From positions 62,001 to 126,000 of the forward strand of contig NZ_VJOO01000004.1 in assembly GCF_007556755.1 (NCBI RefSeq): DNA of 64,000 nt, read 5' to 3'. The stretch comes from Tepidimonas fonticaldi. GTDB taxonomy: Bacteria > Pseudomonadota > Gammaproteobacteria > Burkholderiales > Burkholderiaceae_C. Both the position numbers and the translations under genes were made by a program. The notes below the pieces were generated by a model. That model made no database searches, was not told the origin of the DNA, and saw only the letters and a list, made by a program, of their open reading frames with translations. Position 1 is the first letter of the stretch. The number at the start of each line of letters is the position of its first letter. Positions 1 to 8,785 of the stretch are shown one piece after another.

Positions 1-995
1 TCGCGCACATCGTGGATGTGCAGTTTCGGCAGGTGCAGCAGGGGGACGTGTGGGTGGACTTCGATCGGCCCATGCCGGCGACCGTGGTGAACGATCTGCG
101 CCGGCTGCCCGGTGTGATCGATGCCGAGGGCTATCGCAACGAGCCCGTGCGCCTGCAGGCGGGTGCGCGGCGCGTCGATACGGTGCTGTCCGCCCTGCCC
201 GCGCATGGCCGGCTGCTGCGCGTGGTCGACGAGGCACGCGGGCCGCTGACCCTGCCCGCGCAGGGGGCGGTGGCCTCGGCCTTGCTGGCGCGCGAGCTGG
301 GCTTGCGCCCGGGCGACCGGGTCACGGTGGCGTTTCGGCTGTGGAACCGGCGTGTCGTGGAGGTGGAAATCGTCGACATCGTGCACACCCAGTTCGGCAA
401 AGCCTTGTACATGGAGCTGGCGGCGCTCAACCGGCTGGCACGTGACGGCGACGGCGTCACCCATGCCGCCCTGCACGCCGATCTGGCGCAGCGCGAGGCC
501 CTGTGGCAGGCGGTCAAATCGGCCCCCTTCATCAGCGCGGTGGTGGACAAGGATGCCGTGGTGCGCGCCTTCAACGCCCGCACCGAGCGCAACATGGGTG
601 TCTTCAGCGGCATCCTGACCGCGTTTGCCGTGGCGATGGCGGTGGGCATCATTTACAACGCCGCGCGCATCGCACTGTCGGAGCGGGCGTGGGAGCTGGC
701 CAGCCTGCGCGTGCTGGGCATGACGCGGCGGGAGGTGTCGGTGCTGCTGCTGGCCGAACTGGCGGTGGAGCTGCTGCTCGCCCTGCCGGTGGGGGCGGCG
801 CTCGGCTGGGCGCTGGCGCATCTGCTGATGCGGCTGATGTCGTCGGACGCCATCGATTTTCCGGTCGTGATCGCGCCGGCGACGTATGCCGGGGCGGCGC
901 TGGTGGTGCTGGCCGCGGGTGTGGTCAGCGCCTGGCTGGTGCGCCGGCACATCGACCGGCTGGATCTGGTCGCGGTTTTGAAGGTGAGGGAATGA
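1..995 (+). CDS. ABC transporter permease, FtsX/MacB family (5' end outside window)
   Basis: C-terminal part of an inner-membrane ABC permease. The frame is open to the left edge (codons begin at base 3), so the GTG at 12 is not necessarily the start and the N-terminus is missing. The visible ~330 residues hold a periplasmic domain followed by the FtsX core: a membrane segment near FSGILTAFAVAMAVGIIYN, a cytoplasmic loop with ERAWELASLRVLGMTRREV (typical of FtsX permeases), then two more membrane segments and a basic tail. The stop overlaps the next gene's start (ATGA at 992-995), so it is translationally coupled to a membrane-fusion protein. The pair probably belongs to a tripartite export or lipoprotein-trafficking ABC system; the ATPase would lie upstream. 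Substrate unknown. Confidence 0.88.
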   Translation, partial: AHIVDVQFRQVQQGDVWVDFDRPMPATVVNDLRRLPGVIDAEGYRNEPVRLQAGARRVDTVLSALPAHGRLLRVVDEARGPLTLPAQGAVASALLARELGLRPGDRVTVAFRLWNRRVVEVEIVDIVHTQFGKALYMELAALNRLARDGDGVTHAALHADLAQREALWQAVKSAPFISAVVDKDAVVRAFNARTERNMGVFSGILTAFAVAMAVGIIYNAARIALSERAWELASLRVLGMTRREVSVLLLAELAVELLLALPVGAALGWALAHLLMRLMSSDAIDFPVVIAPATYAGAALVVLAAGVVSAWLVRRHIDRLDLVAVLKVRE

Positions 996-2218
996 ACGAG
1001 ACACCGACACGGTCGCCCTGGGGGCGACGCGCAGCCATCGCGGCTGGGGTGCTGGGGGTGGCTGTGCTGGGGGCGTGGGTGCTGCAGCCGCGCCCGCTGG
1101 TGGTCGATGTGGCCGCCGTGCACGAGGGCCGCTTCGAGCAGACGGTGCAGGAGGACGGCCGGCTGCGGCCCGTACAGCGCTACACCGTCGCGGCGCCCTT
1201 GCAGGGGCGCCTGGAGCGCCCGACGCTGGACGTGGGCGCGGACGTGCGCGCCGGGGACGTGCTGGCAGTGCTGCATCCGGCGGCGCCGGCGCTGATCGAT
1301 GCGCGCACGCGCGCCGTGCTGCAGCAGCGCGTGGGCGCGAGCGAGGCTGCGCTGGCTGCGGCCGACGCGCAGGGGCAGCGGGCGCGGCTGACCCACGATC
1401 AGGCGCGCGCCGACCTGCAGCGCACGCGCGATCTGGCGCAGCAGCGCTTCGTCGCGCCATCGGCTGCGGAACAGGCCGAGCGGAGCGAGCGCGCGGCCGC
1501 CCAGGCCTTGGCCGCCGCCGAGGCGGAGCGCCAGCGCGCGCGCTACGCCGTGGCCGAGGCGCGGGCCGCGCTGGCCCAGGCGGACGGCGGCGCGCCGGGG
1601 CGCCCTTGGCTGGTGCGCAGCCCCGTGGGCGGGCGCATCCTCAAGCGCCATGTGGACAGCGCGGTGCCGGTCAATGTCGGTCAGGCGTTGTTCGAGATCG
1701 CCGATCTGGCACAACTGGAGGCGGTGGTCGATGTGCTGTCCGCCGACGCTCTGCGCATTGCGGTGGGGGCGCCCGCCACGGTGTCGGTGGGGCCCGCCGT
1801 ACCCCCGTTGACCGCCCGGGTCGCCCGGATCGATCCGACGGCCTTCACCAAAGTGTCCGCGCTGGGCGTGGAAGAGCAGCGCGTGCCGGTCGTCCTGGCT
1901 TTGGAGGGCCCGCCCGCCGAGGCGATTCTGGGGGATGGCTACCGGGTCGAGGCACGCATCGTCGTCTCGGCGCAGGAGCGGGTCACGCTGGTCCCCACCG
2001 GGGCGCTGGTGCGCGACGGCGCGGGCTGGCAGGTGCTGGTCGTGGAAGGCGGGCGCGCCGTCGCGCGCCAAGTGGCGTTGCGCGATCGCAATGCCGACGT
2101 GGCCTGGATCACGGACGGTGTACGCGCCGGCGACACCGTGGTGTTGTATCCGGGACAACTGGTGCGCGATGGGCAACGGCTCCGTCCCCGCGCGGCGCCG
2201 GGGCAAGTATCGGGCTGA
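992..2218 (+). CDS. Efflux periplasmic adaptor (HlyD/MacA-type membrane fusion protein)
   Basis: 408 residues. An N-terminal anchor (about residues 12-30, after a basic RR pair) is followed by a lipoyl/barrel-sandwich half, an Ala/Gln/Arg-rich coiled-coil hairpin (about residues 95-200), the second lipoyl half (VRSPVGGRILKRHV) and a beta-barrel domain. It would link the inner-membrane ABC permease to the periplasm or to an outer-membrane channel. The ATG at 992 overlaps the permease stop by 4 bp, which fixes the start and supports an operon. Substrate cannot be told from sequence. Longer in-frame readings upstream are shadows of the permease. Confidence 0.88.
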   Translation: MNETPTRSPWGRRAAIAAGVLGVAVLGAWVLQPRPLVVDVAAVHEGRFEQTVQEDGRLRPVQRYTVAAPLQGRLERPTLDVGADVRAGDVLAVLHPAAPALIDARTRAVLQQRVGASEAALAAADAQGQRARLTHDQARADLQRTRDLAQQRFVAPSAAEQAERSERAAAQALAAAEAERQRARYAVAEARAALAQADGGAPGRPWLVRSPVGGRILKRHVDSAVPVNVGQALFEIADLAQLEAVVDVLSADALRIAVGAPATVSVGPAVPPLTARVARIDPTAFTKVSALGVEEQRVPVVLALEGPPAEAILGDGYRVEARIVVSAQERVTLVPTGALVRDGAGWQVLVVEGGRAVARQVALRDRNADVAWITDGVRAGDTVVLYPGQLVRDGQRLRPRAAPGQVSG

Positions 2219-2285
2219 GTGCGCTGCTGCCCCCCCACTCCGGGCTGGCACAATTCACGCACCCTGATTGCTGTCAAGACATCGA

Positions 2286-3389
2286 ATGGCCAAAGGCATG
2301 ATCCTCGCCGCGGGGCAGGGCACCCGCGTGCGTCCGCTGACCAAAGACCTGCCCAAACCGATGGTGCCCATCCTGGACAAGCCGGTGATGGAGTACCTGG
2401 TGGAGCGGCTGGCCGCGCACGGCGTGCGCCAGATCATGGTCAACGTGGCCTGGAACCACCACAAGATCGAGCAGTACTTCCGCGACGGGCGCCGCTGGGG
2501 CGTGGAGATCGGCTACTCCTACGAGGGCGTCTACGAGCACGGCGACATCCTGCCGCGGCCGCTGGGCTCCGCGGGCGGCATGAAGCGCATCCAGGACATG
2601 AGCGGCTTCTTCGACGAGACTACCATCGTCCTGTGCGGCGACGCGCTCGTCGACCTGGACATCACCGCCGCGCTGGCAGAGCACCGCGCCAAGGGGGCGC
2701 TGGCCAGCGTGGTGACGCTGCCGGTGCCGCGCGAGCAGGTCGGCAACTACGGCATCGTGGTGGCCGACGAGGACGGGCGCGTGGTCTCGTTCCAGGAAAA
2801 GCCCCGGCCGGAGGAGGCACGCTCGAATCTGGCCAGCACCGGCATCTACATCTTCGAGCCGGCGGTGCTGGACCTGGTGCCGTCGGGGCGGGTGTTCGAC
2901 ATCGGCGCGGAGCTGTTTCCGCTGCTGGTGGAGCGCGGCCTGCCGTTCTACGCGCAGAGCCGGCCGTTCCACTGGATCGACATCGGGCGCGTCAGCGATT
3001 ACTGGTCGGTGCTGCAGCGCGTGATCAGCGGCGAGATCGCCGACCTGTGCATGCCCGGCACCGAGGTGCGCCCGGGCGTGTGGGTGGGGCTCAACACCCG
3101 CATCGACTTCGACCGCGTGCAGGTCACCGGGCCGGTTTACATCGGCTCCAGCGTGCGGCTGGAGGAGGGCTGCTCGATCGTCGGGCCGGCGTGGATCGGC
3201 CACGGCAGCCACCTGCGCGCCGGCTCGCGCGTGGAGCGCAGCGTGCTGTTCGAGTACACGCGCATCGGCGCCGGCATGCTGTTCCAGGACATGATCGTCT
3301 CGCCGAGCTACTGCGTCGACCGCCACGGCCGCGCCACCTACGTCGGCGACGACCGCTGCCCGCTGCGCTGGGGCGACGCGCGCGCCTGA
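2286..3389 (+). CDS. Nucleotide-sugar pyrophosphorylase (NDP-sugar / mannose-1-phosphate guanylyltransferase-like)
   Basis: 367 residues. The N-terminal nucleotidyltransferase fold begins with the signature GMILAAGQGTRVRPLTKDLPKP, which binds the NTP; CGDALVDLD carries the metal-binding Asp. From about residue 255 the protein has hexapeptide-like repeats of a left-handed beta helix (TRIDFDRVQVTGPVYIGSSV, IVGPAWIGHGSHLRAGSRV). It should join a sugar-1-phosphate to an NTP to give an activated sugar for envelope polysaccharide or LPS. The ATG at 2286 puts the signature at the extreme N-terminus as is usual; a TTG at 2268 is in frame but adds residues not seen in the family. The exact sugar and nucleotide are not determinable here. 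Confidence 0.85.
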   Translation: MAKGMILAAGQGTRVRPLTKDLPKPMVPILDKPVMEYLVERLAAHGVRQIMVNVAWNHHKIEQYFRDGRRWGVEIGYSYEGVYEHGDILPRPLGSAGGMKRIQDMSGFFDETTIVLCGDALVDLDITAALAEHRAKGALASVVTLPVPREQVGNYGIVVADEDGRVVSFQEKPRPEEARSNLASTGIYIFEPAVLDLVPSGRVFDIGAELFPLLVERGLPFYAQSRPFHWIDIGRVSDYWSVLQRVISGEIADLCMPGTEVRPGVWVGLNTRIDFDRVQVTGPVYIGSSVRLEEGCSIVGPAWIGHGSHLRAGSRVERSVLFEYTRIGAGMLFQDMIVSPSYCVDRHGRATYVGDDRCPLRWGDARA

Positions 3390-3432
3390 CGGCGACCTCC
3401 GCGGCAGGCCGTCCAGTCCGACGGGAGGTTGG

Positions 3433-4833
3433 TCAGCGCCCGGCGGCCGGCTCGCGCGCGGGCGCCAGCCACGCCAGCGTCAGCGTCGCGGCGGTGGAGG
3501 CGATCAGCGCCCCGGCGAACGGCGCCAGCGTCGGCACGTTGGCCGGGAAGGTGGCGGCCACCAGCCCCTGCCACAGGTTGCCGGCGGCCCAGGCGTCCGG
3601 CAGCACGGCGCCGACCAGCCCGGCCGCCATGCCGATCAGCGCCGCGTGGCGCGGCGTGCGCCGCCACAGCCCCAGCAGCAGCGGCACCGCGGCGGTGGCG
3701 CACAGCAGGTCGGCCACCAGGAACAGCCGCAGCACCGACAGGCCCTGCCACGCCACGGCGACCACCGGCACCATCAGCAGCACGGTGGCCCAGCGTGCGC
3801 CGGCCAGCGATGCTTGGCGGCGCTGCGTCACCAGCAGGGCCGCGATGCCGCTTTGCAGCGTGTCCACCGACGACGCCACCAGGGCCACGGCCAGCACCAA
3901 CACCGGCGCGACAACCCAGTCCGGCGCATGCTGCACCAGCGCAAAAAACGGCACCGGTGGCGTCCCCAAGGGCAGGCCCTGCTGGGCCGCCAGCATCCCC
4001 AATCCCCCGACCAGCGCGATGGCGGCCGCGGTCGTCACGGCGCCCAGCCACGCGCCGCGTTGCAGCGCGCGCTCGCTGTGGGCTGCCCAGATGCGCTGCC
4101 AGTAGCCCTGGTGGAACAGGTTGGCCGCCGTGACGGCAATCACCAGGGTGAGCGCCACCGACAGGCCCACGGGCAGGGGAGCGGCGGCCGGCGCCGATGG
4201 CGCAGCTGCCGTGGACGCCGGTGGGGGTGCCGGCGCCTGGACGACCACCGCACCCACCCAGGCCAGCAGCGCCAGCAGCAACCACGCCTGCCAGCGGTCG
4301 GTGACCAGACTGGCGCGCAGCCCGCCCCAGGCGGTGTAGATCAGCGTGACGGCCGCCACGGCCAGCACCGCCCAGCGCCCGTCCTGCCCGGTCAGCAACG
4401 CCACGATGCCGCCGATGGCGGTCAGCTCCGCGGTCAGAAAGCACAGCATGTACAGCAGCGACAGCAGCAGCACCCAGCCGCGCACAGCGCCCCCGAACCG
4501 CTCACCGGCATACTCGGTCAGGCTGCGCCCGGCGGGCATTCGGCGCCGGATGGCCGGGCCGCACCACGCCAGCACCAAGAAGGGCAACGCCGCCCCGATG
4601 GCATAGCCGGCCAGTGCCACCGGGCCGACGAAGGCGCCGATTTCCGGCGGCACGAACAAAATCCACGCCCCCAGCCCCGAGGCCAGAAAGGACAGGCCCA
4701 GGGTGGTCGCGGACTGCGAGCCGCGGGCGGTCAGGTATTCATCGAGGGTGGTGTCCGCCGAGCGGGCCCGCAGACCCACCCACAAAAAGGCGAGCAAGGC
4801 CCCACCCACCGTAGCGATCGGCAACGCATTCAT
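3433..4833 (-). CDS. Sodium:solute symporter (SSS family) under TPP riboswitch; candidate thiamine or precursor transporter
   Basis: 466 residues with about 12-13 hydrophobic segments from the N-terminus onward, and SSS features such as LDEYLTARGS near residue 32, GLSFLASGLGAW and the central SLTEYAGERFGG. It should import a solute with sodium across the inner membrane. The 125 bases just upstream form a TPP riboswitch whose last helix ends at the start codon, so the cargo is probably thiamine, its pyrimidine or thiazole precursor, or a phosphate ester. A predicted SSS thiamine-related transporter (ThiV) is described in comparative genomics; equivalence to it is my inference. It is followed convergently by the sugar pyrophosphorylase, so it appears to be the only gene the riboswitch controls. 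Confidence 0.85.
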   Translation of the reverse strand: MNALPIATVGGALLAFLWVGLRARSADTTLDEYLTARGSQSATTLGLSFLASGLGAWILFVPPEIGAFVGPVALAGYAIGAALPFLVLAWCGPAIRRRMPAGRSLTEYAGERFGGAVRGWVLLLSLLYMLCFLTAELTAIGGIVALLTGQDGRWAVLAVAAVTLIYTAWGGLRASLVTDRWQAWLLLALLAWVGAVVVQAPAPPPASTAAAPSAPAAAPLPVGLSVALTLVIAVTAANLFHQGYWQRIWAAHSERALQRGAWLGAVTTAAAIALVGGLGMLAAQQGLPLGTPPVPFFALVQHAPDWVVAPVLVLAVALVASSVDTLQSGIAALLVTQRRQASLAGARWATVLLMVPVVAVAWQGLSVLRLFLVADLLCATAAVPLLLGLWRRTPRHAALIGMAAGLVGAVLPDAWAAGNLWQGLVAATFPANVPTLAPFAGALIASTAATLTLAWLAPAREPAAGR

Positions 4834-4958
4834 GTCGCACTTCCTCCGCCGGTACGAACCGGATCAGGTTCCAGGGTCTGGTCGTCGGCCCCCATGGCCC
4901 ACGCCCACTCTCAGCCCGTTGCGCGCCGGTCACGGCGGCTCAGGGCTCCCCTGGCGAC
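4834..4958 (-). promoter_or_regulatory. TPP (THI-box) riboswitch
   Basis: Read on the minus strand, the conserved TPP aptamer blocks come in order: CAGGGGAGCC (cf. CGGGGUGCC), GGGCTGAGAG (cf. GGCUGAGA), GACCCTGGAACCTGATCCGG (cf. ACCC..ACCUGAUCUGG) and TACCGGCGGAGGAAGTG (cf. UGCCAGCGUAGGGAAGU). The outer helix is GTCGC (4958-4954) with GCGAC (4838-4834), whose last base touches the ATG at 4833. The only Shine-Dalgarno, GGAGGAA, lies inside the 3' conserved block. Ligand binding should therefore hide the ribosome site, giving translational shut-off by thiamine pyrophosphate without a separate expression platform. Confidence 0.93.
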
Positions 4959-4975
4959 GTTCGAGAACCGCGATT

Positions 4976-5968
4976 CTAGTGCGCGTTGCGCAGCACCACC
5001 TTGCCCATCACCCGGCGCGATGCCATCAAGGCGTAGGCTTGGGGCAGCTGTTCCATGGGCAGCACGCGGTCGATCACGGGCTTGATGTGGCCCCGCAGAT
5101 ACCACTGCGCCAGCGTCTGCAGCATCGCGGCGTTGGCCTGAGGCTCGCGGCGGGCGAAGTCGCCCCAGAACACGCCCACCAGCGACGCGCCCTTGAGCAG
5201 CGGCAGGTTCAGCGGCAGTTGCGGAATGGGGCCCGCCGCGAAGCCGACCACCAGATAGCGGCCCCGCCAGGCGATCGAGCGGAAGGCGGGCTCGGCCAGC
5301 TCACCGCCCACCGGGTCGTAGATCACATCCGGCCCCCGGCCTTCGGTCAACCGCTTGATCTCGTCGCGAAAGCTCCCGCCAGCCGTGTGTACCGAGTAGT
5401 CCAGCGTCGCATCGGCCCCCAGGCGTTGCGCCAGGGCGCATTTGTCGGCGCTGGAGGCGGCGGCGATGACACGGGCGCCGTGGTGTTTGGCGATCTGGAT
5501 GGCCGCAGTGCCCACGCCACCCGCCGCGCCGAGCACCAGCACCGTCTCGCCCGGCTGCAGCGTTGCCCGGTCGATCAGGGCGTGGTAGGACGTGGCATAG
5601 GTCATGATGAACGCCGCGGCGTCCGTCAGGTCGAACGCCGCGGGCAGCGGGATGCACCGTTCGGCCGGCGCCAGGGTGTGGGTGCCAAACCCCCCGGTGC
5701 CGCTCAGGCAGGCGATCGGCTGGCCCGGCTGCAGGTGCGTCACGCCCGGGCCGACGGCACGGACGATCCCGGCGTACTCCGATCCCGGCACGAACGGCAG
5801 CGGGGGCTTGAACTGGTACTTGTTCTGAACGATCAGCAAATCGGGGAAGTTGAGGCTCGCGGCCGCAATCTCGACCAGCACCTCGCCCGGGCCGGGGGTC
5901 GGGGTCGGCAGTTCCTTCCAGGTCAGGGCGTCGACGCCCACAGGGTTTTCGCACAGCCAGGCGTGCAT
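4976..5968 (-). CDS. NADPH:quinone oxidoreductase-like protein (zinc-independent MDR family)
   Basis: 330 residues of the medium-chain dehydrogenase/reductase superfamily. The N-terminal GroES-like domain includes [19 protein letters not shown] and the [10 protein letters not shown] block; the Rossmann domain carries the dinucleotide motif [18 protein letters not shown] near residue 150. No zinc-binding cysteine set is visible, which fits the quinone-oxidoreductase/enoyl-reductase branch rather than alcohol dehydrogenases. It probably reduces a quinone or enone with NADPH in the cytoplasm. It is transcribed away from surE, and its stop lies 18 bases before the TPP riboswitch of the next gene on the same strand, so the symporter may also receive read-through. 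Confidence 0.88.
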   Translation of the reverse strand: MHAWLCENPVGVDALTWKELPTPTPGPGEVLVEIAAASLNFPDLLIVQNKYQFKPPLPFVPGSEYAGIVRAVGPGVTHLQPGQPIACLSGTGGFGTHTLAPAERCIPLPAAFDLTDAAAFIMTYATSYHALIDRATLQPGETVLVLGAAGGVGTAAIQIAKHHGARVIAAASSADKCALAQRLGADATLDYSVHTAGGSFRDEIKRLTEGRGPDVIYDPVGGELAEPAFRSIAWRGRYLVVGFAAGPIPQLPLNLPLLKGASLVGVFWGDFARREPQANAAMLQTLAQWYLRGHIKPVIDRVLPMEQLPQAYALMASRRVMGKVVLRNAH

Positions 5969-6069
5969 CCGGTGTCTCCTTGGGGTGATGTGTGGTTTGC
6001 GCAGGGAGTCGCGGCATCATAGGGGCGGGCGCCCCCCAGGGGTGTCACCGGCGTTGCGGTCGGGCCGCC

Positions 6070-6075
6070 TACAAT
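6070..6075 (+). promoter_or_regulatory. -10-like hexamer 8 bases before surE start (candidate leaderless promoter)
   Basis: TACAAT ends 8 bases before the surE ATG at 6084 and no Shine-Dalgarno lies between them. A start about 7-8 bases downstream of a -10 box would fall at or next to the A of the ATG. A matching -35 at normal spacing is not obvious. The same arrangement is seen before parE and parC. Confidence 0.4.
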
Positions 6076-6083
6076 GCCTCGCC

Positions 6084-6977
6084 ATGAGGATCCTGCTCTC
6101 CAACGACGACGGCTACCAGGCGCCGGGCATCGTGGCGCTGGCCCGCGCGCTGTCCGCGTTTGCCGACGTCGAGGTCGTGGCGCCCGAGCACAACAACAGC
6201 GCCAAGTCCAACGCGCTCACGCTCAACGCCCCGCTGTATGTGCGCCGCGCTTCCCCCGGGGTGCGTTATGTCAACGGTACCCCGGCCGACTGCGTGCACA
6301 TCGCGCTCACGGGGCTGCTCGACTACCGGCCCGATCTGGTCGTCTCCGGTATCAACAACGGGGCCAACATGGGTGACGACACGATCTACTCCGGGACGGT
6401 GGGCGCGGCCATGGAGGGCTATCTGTTCGGCATCCCGGGCATTGCGTTTTCTCTGACGGAAAAGGGCTGGGCCCATCTGGATACCGCCGCCGCCCTGGCC
6501 GCGGAGCTGGTGCGGGCCTTGCAGCCGGCCGCCGAGGCGCATCGCCGCGCCATGGCCGATGCGGCGCCCGATGCCGCCCATCCCGGCCCGTGGCTGCTCA
6601 ACGTCAACATCCCCAGCCTGCCGCGCGAGGCCATCCGCGGCTTCAAGGTCGCGCGCCTGGGGCGCCGCCATGCGGCGGAGCCGGTGATCACCCAGGTCAA
6701 TCCGCGCGGCGAGACCATGTACTGGATCGGCGCAGCCGGGCCCGCCAAGGACGATGCCGAGGGCACCGATTTTCATGCGACGCGCCAGGGCTATGCGTCG
6801 ATCACGCCGCTGCAGATCGATCTGACCGACCACGGCCGGCTGGCCTACTGGGCGCAGACCGCCGCCGCTTTGTCCGCCGTGGCCGGCGCCGGGGGGCGGG
6901 GGGCGCCGGCTGGGGCCCACGCTCCCCATACCTCCGATCCCTCCCAGGCAGGCCATTCAGACCAGCGCCCATGGTAA
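6084..6977 (+). CDS. surE: 5'/3'-nucleotidase SurE
   Basis: 297 residues. SurE removes phosphate from nucleoside monophosphates and some polyphosphates in the cytoplasm, with a divalent metal. The start [16 protein letters not shown] holds the metal-binding Asp pair (residues 8-9), followed by the conserved [12 protein letters not shown] and [26 protein letters not shown] blocks. The C-terminal ~35 residues are Gly/Ala/Pro-rich and beyond the usual SurE length. The gene opens the classic stress-survival cluster surE-pcm-nlpD and overlaps pcm by 7 bases. Confidence 0.97.
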   Translation: MRILLSNDDGYQAPGIVALARALSAFADVEVVAPEHNNSAKSNALTLNAPLYVRRASPGVRYVNGTPADCVHIALTGLLDYRPDLVVSGINNGANMGDDTIYSGTVGAAMEGYLFGIPGIAFSLTEKGWAHLDTAAALAAELVRALQPAAEAHRRAMADAAPDAAHPGPWLLNVNIPSLPREAIRGFKVARLGRRHAAEPVITQVNPRGETMYWIGAAGPAKDDAEGTDFHATRQGYASITPLQIDLTDHGRLAYWAQTAAALSAVAGAGGRGAPAGAHAPHTSDPSQAGHSDQRPW

Positions 6978-7807
6978 AGCCGCGGCCCGACGCCCCCCCT
7001 GCGGCCGCGCCCGCGGCGGCGGGTGCGCGGCCGCGCTTCCCGGCGACGCTGGACCGGGTGGCGCCCGCGGCGGCCGGTGGGCGCCCCGGTGGTCCGGGCA
7101 GCGCAGCAACACGCCCGTCGGGGCGGGCAACCGCGCCCGCGCCACCGCCGGTGGCGGGCGTGGGGCTGGATTCCGCGGCCGTGCGGCGCGCGATGGTGGG
7201 GCGGCTGGCCGATTTGGGTCTGACACACCCCGCCGTGCTGCAGGCCTTCGAGCGGGTGGAGCGCCACCGTTTCGTCGATTCCGCGCTGGCGGCCCAGGCC
7301 TACGAGGACACCAGCCTGCCGATCGGCTGGGGGCAGACGATTTCCAAGCCCAGCGTCGTCGGGCGCATGCTGGAGCTGCTGTGCGCGGGGCGGTCGTTGC
7401 CGCTGGGCCGCGTGCTGGAGATCGGCACCGGCTGCGGCTACCAGGCGGCCCTGTTGTCCCATCTGTGCCACGAGGTCTACAGCATGGAGCGCCTGCGGGC
7501 GCTGCACGAAAAGGCGCGCGAGAACCTGCGGCCGCTGCGCATTCCAAACATCCATCTGATTTTTGGCGACGGCATGCCAGGGTTTGCGCAAGGGGGGCCG
7601 TATGCCGGGATCATCGCCGCGGCCGGCGGCGAGGACATTCCAACGGCGTGGCTGGAGCAGCTGGCGGTGGGTGCGCGGCTGGTGGCCCCGGCCGAACTCC
7701 AGCCCGGCCGGCAAAGCCTGGTGGTGGTGGAGCGCACGCCAAAGGGGTTCGAGCGCCAGGTGCTCGAGGGCGTGTGGTTCGTCCCCCTAAAATCCGGGGT
7801 TGCTTGA
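6971..7807 (+). CDS. pcm: Protein-L-isoaspartate O-methyltransferase
   Basis: 278 residues. It uses S-adenosylmethionine to methylate isoaspartyl residues in ageing proteins so that they can return to normal Asp. The SAM site is [17 protein letters not shown], with the family block [21 protein letters not shown] just before it. The first ~65 residues are an Ala/Pro/Arg/Gly-rich extension outside the usual ~210-residue enzyme and look disordered. The ATG at 6971 overlaps the surE stop, arguing for coupled translation; a later start would still leave a full catalytic domain. Confidence 0.94.
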   Translation: MVKPRPDAPPAAAPAAAGARPRFPATLDRVAPAAAGGRPGGPGSAATRPSGRATAPAPPPVAGVGLDSAAVRRAMVGRLADLGLTHPAVLQAFERVERHRFVDSALAAQAYEDTSLPIGWGQTISKPSVVGRMLELLCAGRSLPLGRVLEIGTGCGYQAALLSHLCHEVYSMERLRALHEKARENLRPLRIPNIHLIFGDGMPGFAQGGPYAGIIAAAGGEDIPTAWLEQLAVGARLVAPAELQPGRQSLVVVERTPKGFERQVLEGVWFVPLKSGVA

Positions 7808-7825
7808 CGGAGGACGTACGCACCC

Positions 7826-8785
7826 ATGAATCGCCAACGACACGGGATCCTGGCCTCGACCACCCATGCGACCCGACTGTGGGGGGTGCTGCTGGGCGCC
7901 GCCCTGGTGTTGGCCGGCTGCGCTGCCCCCAAGCAGCCCGCGCGGCAGGCGCCGGTCGTCGATCGCTCGCCTGCACCCACACCAATGTCCCGCAGCGTTT
8001 CTGCGCCGGCTGCCCCCGTCGCCGCCCCGCCCGGCAGCGAAAATGCCGGCAAGCCGGGCTACTACACGGTTCGCCCCGGCGACACGCTCTACCGCATCGG
8101 CCTCGAGCAGGGGCAGAGCTGGCGCGACATCGCGGCCTGGAACGGTCTGACCAATCCCCACCTGATCGAGGTGGGCCAGGTGTTGCGCGTTGTGCCCCCG
8201 GGCGCGACTCCCGCCACGGCCGCCGTCACCACCCAGCCCGTCACCGGGGCCAGCGTCCAGGCGCGGCCGCTCGATGCCGCCAACAGCGCCAACACCGCCA
8301 GCGCTCCCGCGGCTGCGCCGGGCGCGGCGGCCGGATCGCGGCCGGCGACCGCGAGCGCCCCTGCTACCGCGGCCGCCCCGGCGGCTGCACCCACGCCGGC
8401 CCCCGCGGCCAATGGCGATGCGATCGCCCTGGTCTGGCCGGCGCGCGGCCCGGTGCTCTACTCATTCGACGAAACCCGCAGCAAGGGGGTCGGCATCGGT
8501 GGCCGAGCCGGGGACCCCGTGCTGGCCGCAGCCGACGGGCGCGTGGTCTATGCCGGCTCGGATCTGCGCGGCTACGGCAACCTGATCATCTTGAAGCACA
8601 ACAACACCTATCTGACGGCCTATGCCCACAACCAGACCCTGCTGGTGCGCGAGGACCAGACGGTTAGGCAAGGGCAGAAGATCGCCGAAATGGGCAGCAG
8701 CGACGCCGACCGGGTGAAGCTGCACTTCGAGGTGCGGCGGCAGGGCAAGCCTATCGATCCGCTGAGCCTGCTGCCGAGCCGCTGA
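7826..8785 (+). CDS. nlpD: NlpD-type lipoprotein, LysM plus degenerate M23 (LytM) domain
   Basis: 319 residues. A signal peptide ends in the lipobox LAGC (Cys at about residue 32), so it should be a lipoprotein. A LysM peptidoglycan-binding domain ([14 protein letters not shown], about residues 74-117) is followed by a long Ala/Pro/Thr linker and a C-terminal M23 fold (about 205-315). The usual zinc-ligand motif at the start of M23 reads KGVGIGG, with no His/Asp pair, so it is probably a non-enzymatic activator of cell-wall amidases at division, as E. coli NlpD is. Its stop shares one base with the rlmD start (TGATG); rpoS, the usual next gene, is absent. Confidence 0.93.
   Translation: MNRQRHGILASTTHATRLWGVLLGAALVLAGCAAPKQPARQAPVVDRSPAPTPMSRSVSAPAAPVAAPPGSENAGKPGYYTVRPGDTLYRIGLEQGQSWRDIAAWNGLTNPHLIEVGQVLRVVPPGATPATAAVTTQPVTGASVQARPLDAANSANTASAPAAAPGAAAGSRPATASAPATAAAPAAAPTPAPAANGDAIALVWPARGPVLYSFDETRSKGVGIGGRAGDPVLAAADGRVVYAGSDLRGYGNLIILKHNNTYLTAYAHNQTLLVREDQTVRQGQKIAEMGSSDADRVKLHFEVRRQGKPIDPLSLLPSR

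Noticed and set aside
503-991. Upstream extension of the HlyD-type gene to 503
   Set aside because: The extra residues are an out-of-frame reading of the FtsX permease; the ATGA overlap at 992 and the anchor helix right after it fix the start.
2247-2260. Sigma-54-like GG-N10-GC before the nucleotide-sugar gene
   Set aside because: Only the two dinucleotides match; the -12 element reads ACGC instead of TTGC, and no activator site is visible.
3390-3432. Possible terminator between the pyrophosphorylase and symporter genes
   Set aside because: Only a 6-bp ACCTCC/GGAGGT pairing and no T-run.
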